This document shows positions 60,126-64,000 of a DNA stretch of 64,000 nucleotides, in pieces. The notes beneath the pieces were generated by a model, which saw only the letters and a program-made list of their open reading frames with translations, did no database searches and had not been told where the DNA came from. The DNA comes from Methanolinea sp. (GTDB taxonomy: Archaea > Halobacteriota > Methanomicrobia > Methanomicrobiales > Methanospirillaceae): NCBI GenBank assembly GCA_029907345.1, contig JARYMB010000003.1, positions 1 through 64,000 on the forward strand. The letters run 5' to 3'. The first letter of the stretch is position 1; each line of letters begins with the position of its first letter. The position numbers were made by a program, and so were the translations under genes.

Positions 60126-60776
60126 ATGAGTGAGATCGATCCGGATTCGCTCTCTGACCTCGCCTGCGGGCTCTTCTTCCACCTCTTGAACCGGGAGCTC
60201 CATGACCGGGGTCTTGTCCTCTTCTCCCTGGTCGAGAACCGGGTCGACTTCCGGGATGCATTTTTCGAGGTGTTCCGTTCCTTCTGCGCGGATTACCCGG
60301 ACCTTGGAGAGGCAATGGAAAAGAAGTACGGCGGGCCGGAGGGGGTCTACGGGCTCATCTGCCGGGGCGAGGGGGTGATACCCGGAAAGACGACGACCAT
60401 GCACTGGATCGTCCAGGATGCCCCCGGCGTCTCCCCGGATGCCATCGAGGACGAGCTTGCAGGGAAATGGCTTATCTTCGTCCCTCCCGCCGATATCGAT
60501 TCTGCCTGGGCAAAAGTGCGGGATGCAACCTGCCGTGGAGAACTGGGGATATCGTCGAAGGTGAGCACCGCACGACCTGACCCCGACTCGCGGGACGAGC
60601 GAAAGGTCATCTATGTCTACACGCGCGACTGGAGGGACGAGGCCGACGTGATGCGGGTCCGCGAAAAACTGCGGGAACTTGGTTTTACGGAAAGAATCGG
60701 GTACAAGAGGAATATCGAGACTTACCGCGGTGAATACAGCGAGCGGGGGAAAAAGGTGACCTATTATTCGGCCTGA
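60126..60776 (+). CDS. DUF1917-type protein
   Basis: A 216-residue cytosolic protein that I associate with DUF1917 (PF08939), a family shared by archaea and eukaryotes (BLES03) without firm function. The middle has TTTMHWIVQDAPGVSPDAIE, GKWLIFVPPADIDSAWAKV and GELGISSKVSTARPDPDSRD, and the end YTRDWRDEADVMRVREKLRE and GYKRNIETYRGEY. Some relatives are called putative phosphothreonine lyase-like. Start at ATG 60126. It ends five bases from the convergent L40e stop. Confidence 0.75.
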   Translation: MSEIDPDSLSDLACGLFFHLLNRELHDRGLVLFSLVENRVDFRDAFFEVFRSFCADYPDLGEAMEKKYGGPEGVYGLICRGEGVIPGKTTTMHWIVQDAPGVSPDAIEDELAGKWLIFVPPADIDSAWAKVRDATCRGELGISSKVSTARPDPDSRDERKVIYVYTRDWRDEADVMRVREKLRELGFTERIGYKRNIETYRGEYSERGKKVTYYSA

Positions 60777-60780
60777 TGGA

Positions 60781-60927
60781 TCAGGCCTTGCGTTCCTTGT
60801 TCTTCGGGCGGAGGTGCTGGTATCCGCACTTGCGGCACCTCGTTGCGCGGATGGCGTTTCTTGCGTTGCATTTCATGCAGATTTTCACGTTGAGCAACCG
60901 TGCTTCAGCTTCCGGGAACCGTGCCAT
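60781..60927 (-). CDS. rpl40e: Ribosomal protein L40e
   Basis: A 48-residue zinc-binding ribosomal protein: [20 protein letters not shown], then [20 protein letters not shown] and a basic tail, with four zinc cysteines in two CxxC pairs. It is short and easily missed. A TATA box CTTTATTTAAAG lies on the minus strand at about 60949-60960, predicting a nearly leaderless mRNA. Confidence 0.96.
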   Translation of the reverse strand: MARFPEAEARLLNVKICMKCNARNAIRATRCRKCGYQHLRPKNKERKA

Positions 60928-61015
60928 GATCAAACACCGCTGATTCAGTCTTTAAATAAAGGTCCTTGGATCACATAAGGATTTGCGTGCCCCCGCGGGG
61001 AGACCCGCAACTTCC

Positions 61016-61558
61016 CTACCCGCGGGCGACGAGGAAGTCCCGGAGCCGCCTGAGAGCCCGGGCCCGGTGCGAGACCCTGTTCTTCTCCTCCGGTGACATC
61101 TCGGCAAGCGTGCGCCCGCGCCACTCGAAGATCGGATCGTATCCGAACCCTCCTGTTCCCCGGGGCGCGACAACCCTTCCCTGTATCCTGCCGGAAAAGA
61201 CGCGGATCTGCTCGCCGTCGGCATAGGCAACAGCTGTCTCGAAAAAGGCCTTCCGGTCAGAGACCCCCTCCATCAGGCGCAGGATTCCCTCGTTTCCGAT
61301 CGTTTCCTGCACGAATGCCGCATACGGCCCCGGAAATCCGCGGAGTGCATGGATGTAAAACCCGGTATCGTCACAGATCAGCGGCCTTCCGAGGACGTGG
61401 TAGGCATATTCCGCCTTCTTTTCCGCGATCGTCCTCACGCTGTCGTCCCGAACCTCGGGGCACTCGAGTGCAACATGCGTCACCTCTGCCACCCCCTCGA
61501 AGAAGAGGCCGATCTCGCGTGCCTTGTGGGGGTTGTTCGTGACAACCGTGATCTTCAC
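61016..61558 (-). CDS. XTP/dITP diphosphatase (Ham1/RdgB family)
   Basis: This housekeeping enzyme removes inosine, xanthosine and related triphosphates from the nucleotide pool. The 180-residue protein has VTNNPHKAREIGLFF (about 6-20), CDDTGFYIHALRGFPGPYAA (about 70-89) and GTGGFGYDPIFEW, followed by MSPEEKNRVSHRARAL. Translation starts at GTG 61558, which overlaps the stop of the Kae1-Bud32 gene and has GGAGGGG upstream. Confidence 0.95.
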   Translation of the reverse strand: MKITVVTNNPHKAREIGLFFEGVAEVTHVALECPEVRDDSVRTIAEKKAEYAYHVLGRPLICDDTGFYIHALRGFPGPYAAFVQETIGNEGILRLMEGVSDRKAFFETAVAYADGEQIRVFSGRIQGRVVAPRGTGGFGYDPIFEWRGRTLAEMSPEEKNRVSHRARALRRLRDFLVARG

Positions 61559-63126
61559 AGGTACCGCCCCCTCCGCTCGATCTCCTGTTCCCGCACAATG
61601 ACTTCGTCGGCGAACGCACATTCTTCCCTGTAACCCCTCAGGAACGATCCCTTCAGTGCAGGGTGGTTGTCCGTCGTGCTCTCGAGCGTCTGGAAGAGGA
61701 CATGGAGATCAACGCCGCGTGCTTCGAGTTCTCCCGAAACCTGGGCGAGCCCGAAATCGATGAGGAAGCACCGCCCTTCCCTGCAGATCATGTTGCTCGT
61801 CGTCAGGTCGCCATGGACGATCCCTGCTGAATGGAGCCTCCCCACCGTTTTTCCAGCAAGGTACATGTTTTCGCCGGAGAGCTGGTCCCTGACGAGGGTG
61901 CCTGCAACCCTTTCCATCACGATCGTGTCTGCCGTGATGTCCCGGATGATGGGTGTCGGTACTCCGTGTCTCCTGGCCATCGAGATGAGGCGTGCCTCTG
62001 CCCTCGTCCGTTCCGAAATGAGGCGCATGTCGAGTGAAGGCTGGCGGTAGGCCTTTTTCTGGCGCTGCTTTTCCACAACGTCGGGACCGACCCTGACGAT
62101 GGCCTCTGCACCCCGGGCAACACCCGGTTCCCCGGTCCTCCGCGCTCCCTCTTCCGCCCCGCCGTCCCACCACGTGACCTCGACCTGGTCCGCCCGGAAC
62201 ACGGGATTTGCCCGGGTCTGTTCGGGAGGCATTGCCAGTCCCTTGCCGAGCATGAGCCTCCCGGTATAGGCAATCATCGCGCCGTTGTCTCCCATGAACT
62301 TCCTGTCAGGCACGTGGAGAACTGCACCCCTCTCGCTGCACATCGTGGCAAGCATCTCCTGCAGGCGGCGGTTTGCTCCGACACCCCCGACGAGCAGGAC
62401 CTCGTCCTTGCCTGCATGGGCAAGCGCCCTCTCGGTCACCTCCACGCACATCGCAAACGCGGTCTCCTGGAGGCTGTTGCAGACGTCCTCGAGGGGGGCT
62501 GGATGGTCCTTTGCAGCGCTCACCAACCCCGAGAAGGCAAGATCCATGCCCTTGACCGTGTAGGGCAGCTCCACGTACCCGCCTTTCAGGGCGAGCCGTT
62601 CGACCTCGGGACCACCGGGATGGGGAAGACCCCTGCTCCGTGCAAACTTGTCCAGCGCATTTCCAAGGCCGATATCCAGGGTCTCCCCGAATATCCTGTA
62701 ACGCCGGTTGAGGTACCCGATCACCTGCGTGTTTGCACCGCTGGCATACAGGACGATCGGGTCGCGGGCACCGGTGGCAAACCGGCCAATCTCCACGTGG
62801 GCGACACAGTGATTCACTCCCACGAGCGGGACATCGAGGGCAATTGCCAGCGCCCGGGCAGCAGTTGCAACGGTCCGCAGGCAGGGGCCAAGGCCGGGAC
62901 CCATGGAGAACGCAACTCCCGCAATCCGCCCCGAAGGGGGCATAACGCGGGCAATGACCTCCTTCATGAAGGTGGCATGGTGCTGCGCAGCCTCCCGGGG
63001 ATGGATCCCCCCATGAGGGGGCATGTAGGGCCTTGAGTAAAGGGAGACGAGGTCTTTGTCAAAAAGAGCGGCGGAGAGGTTCCAGGCTGTCCCTTCGATC
63101 CCCAGGACCGGGCCGATATCTGGCAT
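61555..63126 (-). CDS. Kae1-Bud32 fusion, tRNA t6A synthesis
   Basis: Bifunctional KEOPS protein of 523 residues. The N-terminal Kae1 part (to about 325) transfers the threonylcarbamoyl group to A37 of tRNA; it has the metal-binding NHCVAHVEIGRF, LYASGANTQVIGY and VGGVGANRRLQEML. The C-terminal Bud32 part is a small kinase/ATPase with GAEAIV, VMERVAGTLVRDQL, VHGDLTTSNMI and FLIDFGLAQ. The fusion is known in methanogens. It overlaps the ITPase gene (GTGA). Other KEOPS subunits are not in this window. Confidence 0.96.
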   Translation of the reverse strand: MPDIGPVLGIEGTAWNLSAALFDKDLVSLYSRPYMPPHGGIHPREAAQHHATFMKEVIARVMPPSGRIAGVAFSMGPGLGPCLRTVATAARALAIALDVPLVGVNHCVAHVEIGRFATGARDPIVLYASGANTQVIGYLNRRYRIFGETLDIGLGNALDKFARSRGLPHPGGPEVERLALKGGYVELPYTVKGMDLAFSGLVSAAKDHPAPLEDVCNSLQETAFAMCVEVTERALAHAGKDEVLLVGGVGANRRLQEMLATMCSERGAVLHVPDRKFMGDNGAMIAYTGRLMLGKGLAMPPEQTRANPVFRADQVEVTWWDGGAEEGARRTGEPGVARGAEAIVRVGPDVVEKQRQKKAYRQPSLDMRLISERTRAEARLISMARRHGVPTPIIRDITADTIVMERVAGTLVRDQLSGENMYLAGKTVGRLHSAGIVHGDLTTSNMICREGRCFLIDFGLAQVSGELEARGVDLHVLFQTLESTTDNHPALKGSFLRGYREECAFADEVIVREQEIERRGRYL

Positions 63127-63190
63127 GACGAGTGTTCCCGGGACGGTCCTGCCCCCCGAACCGTGCAGGTGTCAGGTGCCGGTGTCCCTT

Positions 63191-63379
63191 TCAGGCAGCC
63201 TTCCGGAACTCGGTATACCCGCACTTCCCGCAGGCTGCGCGGTCAGGGTGCTCGGCAAGGATGATCCCCGGGCCGCAGCGGGGACAGAACTTCCGGGAGA
63301 ACGCGACTTTGCCACCGGACACAGAGTAATATGTCCCCCTGCCAGGTTTTTTTGCCTTTGCCTTCTTCTTTGCCGCCAT
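63191..63379 (-). CDS. rps27ae: Ribosomal protein S27ae (eS31)
   Basis: A 62-residue zinc ribosomal protein: Lys-rich start, [20 protein letters not shown] and CGKCGYTEF, with four zinc cysteines. It follows S24e by four bases on the same strand, a conserved archaeal pair. Confidence 0.97.
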   Translation of the reverse strand: MAAKKKAKAKKPGRGTYYSVSGGKVAFSRKFCPRCGPGIILAEHPDRAACGKCGYTEFRKAA

Positions 63380-63383
63380 GCTT

Positions 63384-63680
63384 TTACGCTCCTTCTTCTT
63401 TTGGTTTCGGGACGCCGCGCTTGAGGATGAACTCCCGCTCTGTCCTGTTCCTCAGCTCTTCCGTGTCGTAAATTCGTGCATTTCCTGTGCAGGAGGTCAT
63501 CCCGAAACTCGTCTTCAGGGAGTCCAGCGCGACCTGGTTCTCCTTGGCATTCAGCATTGCCGCCAGCTTTCCCAGGACCTGCATGCGTGATGGTGTCGGA
63601 CCATCGAAGCGAAGGACGAAATCAACCTCCCTTCGCCCGAGCAGTTCATTCCGGTTATCCCTGGTAACCTCGATCTCCAT
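63384..63680 (-). CDS. rps24e: Ribosomal protein S24e
   Basis: A 98-residue eS24: [19 protein letters not shown] (about 5-23), [15 protein letters not shown] and the closing [16 protein letters not shown]. It lies between the DUF359 kinase and S27ae, a conserved archaeal order. TATA candidates upstream on the minus strand are GATATAAATAACC near 63719-63731 and GTATAATAAG near 63697-63706. Confidence 0.97.
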   Translation of the reverse strand: MEIEVTRDNRNELLGRREVDFVLRFDGPTPSRMQVLGKLAAMLNAKENQVALDSLKTSFGMTSCTGNARIYDTEELRNRTEREFILKRGVPKPKEEGA

Positions 63681-63817
63681 GGGTATCCTCTCGGTATCCT
63701 CTTATTATACGCCCCCGGGTTATTTATATCCTATCTCGCTGCCCTGGAAATGCCCCGGCGATATATTTTCGCGAGGCTTCCCGGGCGCTTTCCTTTCCGG
63801 ATCGCAGGGGGGCCGTA

Positions 63818-64000
63818 TCAAAGTTCCAGTTCGCCCTCGTCACCGGGAACAAAACACGCAAGGAGCCTGCGGGCCTCCTTTTTTGCGGACTCGTCTATCT
63901 CCCTGATGACAACCCCTTCTCCGGGCTGACCGTAGAGGATGATGCTCCCGGGAGCGAGAATGAGCGCGAGGGGGATGACGGCGAGGTCTTCTTCGCCCTC
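63818..64000 (-). CDS. GTP-dependent dephospho-CoA kinase (DUF359), C-terminal fragment
   Basis: The last 60 residues of a gene that begins beyond the right edge. The sequence [19 protein letters not shown] followed by [16 protein letters not shown] matches the C-terminal half of the archaeal DUF359 family, shown to phosphorylate dephospho-CoA with GTP in the last step of CoA synthesis. Its position next to S24e and S27ae is the usual archaeal one, which supports the call. Confidence 0.87.
   Translation of the reverse strand, partial: EGEEDLAVIPLALILAPGSIILYGQPGEGVVIREIDESAKKEARRLLACFVPGDEGELEL

Overview
The window is a GC-rich piece of a methanogenic archaeon chromosome, most likely from the order Methanomicrobiales. 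The evidence is a complete F420-reducing hydrogenase operon (frhADGB), O-phosphoseryl-tRNA synthetase, GTP cyclohydrolase IV, methanogen-type thymidylate synthase, a Kae1-Bud32 fusion, archaeal translation and RNA polymerase parts, an archaeal SRP RNA, and the start of a DUF3821 surface protein, a family I associate with Methanomicrobiales. Genes are densely packed. Many neighbours share an ATGA or GTGA overlap, and TATA boxes lie about 25 bases before probable transcription starts. I see no prophage, insertion sequence, integron or CRISPR array. This looks like core chromosome with a few lineage-specific small genes.

Layout. 1-5 kb: the start of a DUF3821 protein, thyA, tRNA-Gln, the fibrillarin/Nop5 box C/D pair with a TctA-like membrane protein, then hemD and cbf5/truB. 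6-12 kb: tRNA-Ser, an orphan DNA methyltransferase coupled to iorAB, tRNA-Ile, two unknown small genes and a tRNA methylthiotransferase. 12-15 kb: the de novo NAD operon nadX-nadA-nadC and a HEAT-repeat protein. 15-20 kb: accessory-looking genes (a membrane-anchored nuclease-like protein, a membrane pseudo-kinase with a RecA-like partner, an OB-fold protein diverging from two small regulators, a secreted phospholipase D-like protein). 20-30 kb: a methanofuran-type kinase whose reading frame looks broken, a zinc ribbon, EF-1beta, malate dehydrogenase, SRP RNA, an unknown methyltransferase, two tRNAs, two M24 peptidases, an AAA ATPase, an MBL hydrolase, RpoL and aIF2-beta. 30-38 kb: purL, ilvC, mptA and frhADGB. 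38-47 kb: a chagasin-like lipoprotein, a flavodoxin, DUF2124, a small GTPase, cyclophilin, the EF-2/S7/S12 operon and the queDEC archaeosine cluster. 47-53 kb: release factor aRF1, argS, taw1 and sepS in one run. 53-64 kb: a Kef-type antiporter with its TrkA-C partner, rlmH, a radical SAM/SPASM enzyme, a TPR protein, two tRNAs, HtpX, a Thi4 homologue, DUF1917, L40e, an ITPase, Kae1-Bud32, S27ae, S24e and the end of a DUF359 dephospho-CoA kinase.

Much of the window serves RNA and protein synthesis: box C/D and H/ACA enzymes, tRNA modification (t6A, ms2-type thiolation, wyosine, archaeosine), two aminoacyl-tRNA synthetases, initiation, elongation and release factors, and ribosomal proteins. Energy and cofactor genes (Frh, IorAB, NAD, tetrahydromethanopterin, methanofuran, thiazole) fit an H2- or formate-using methanogen.

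The most interesting points are regulatory and structural: a 20-bp-spaced direct repeat upstream of the NAD operon; a double 8-bp palindrome at the promoter of a two-regulator operon; a long structured leader with a small ORF before frhA; two possible starts for frhG; C-run frame problems at the mfnE-like gene and taw1; and an orphan SPASM radical SAM enzyme with no visible peptide substrate.
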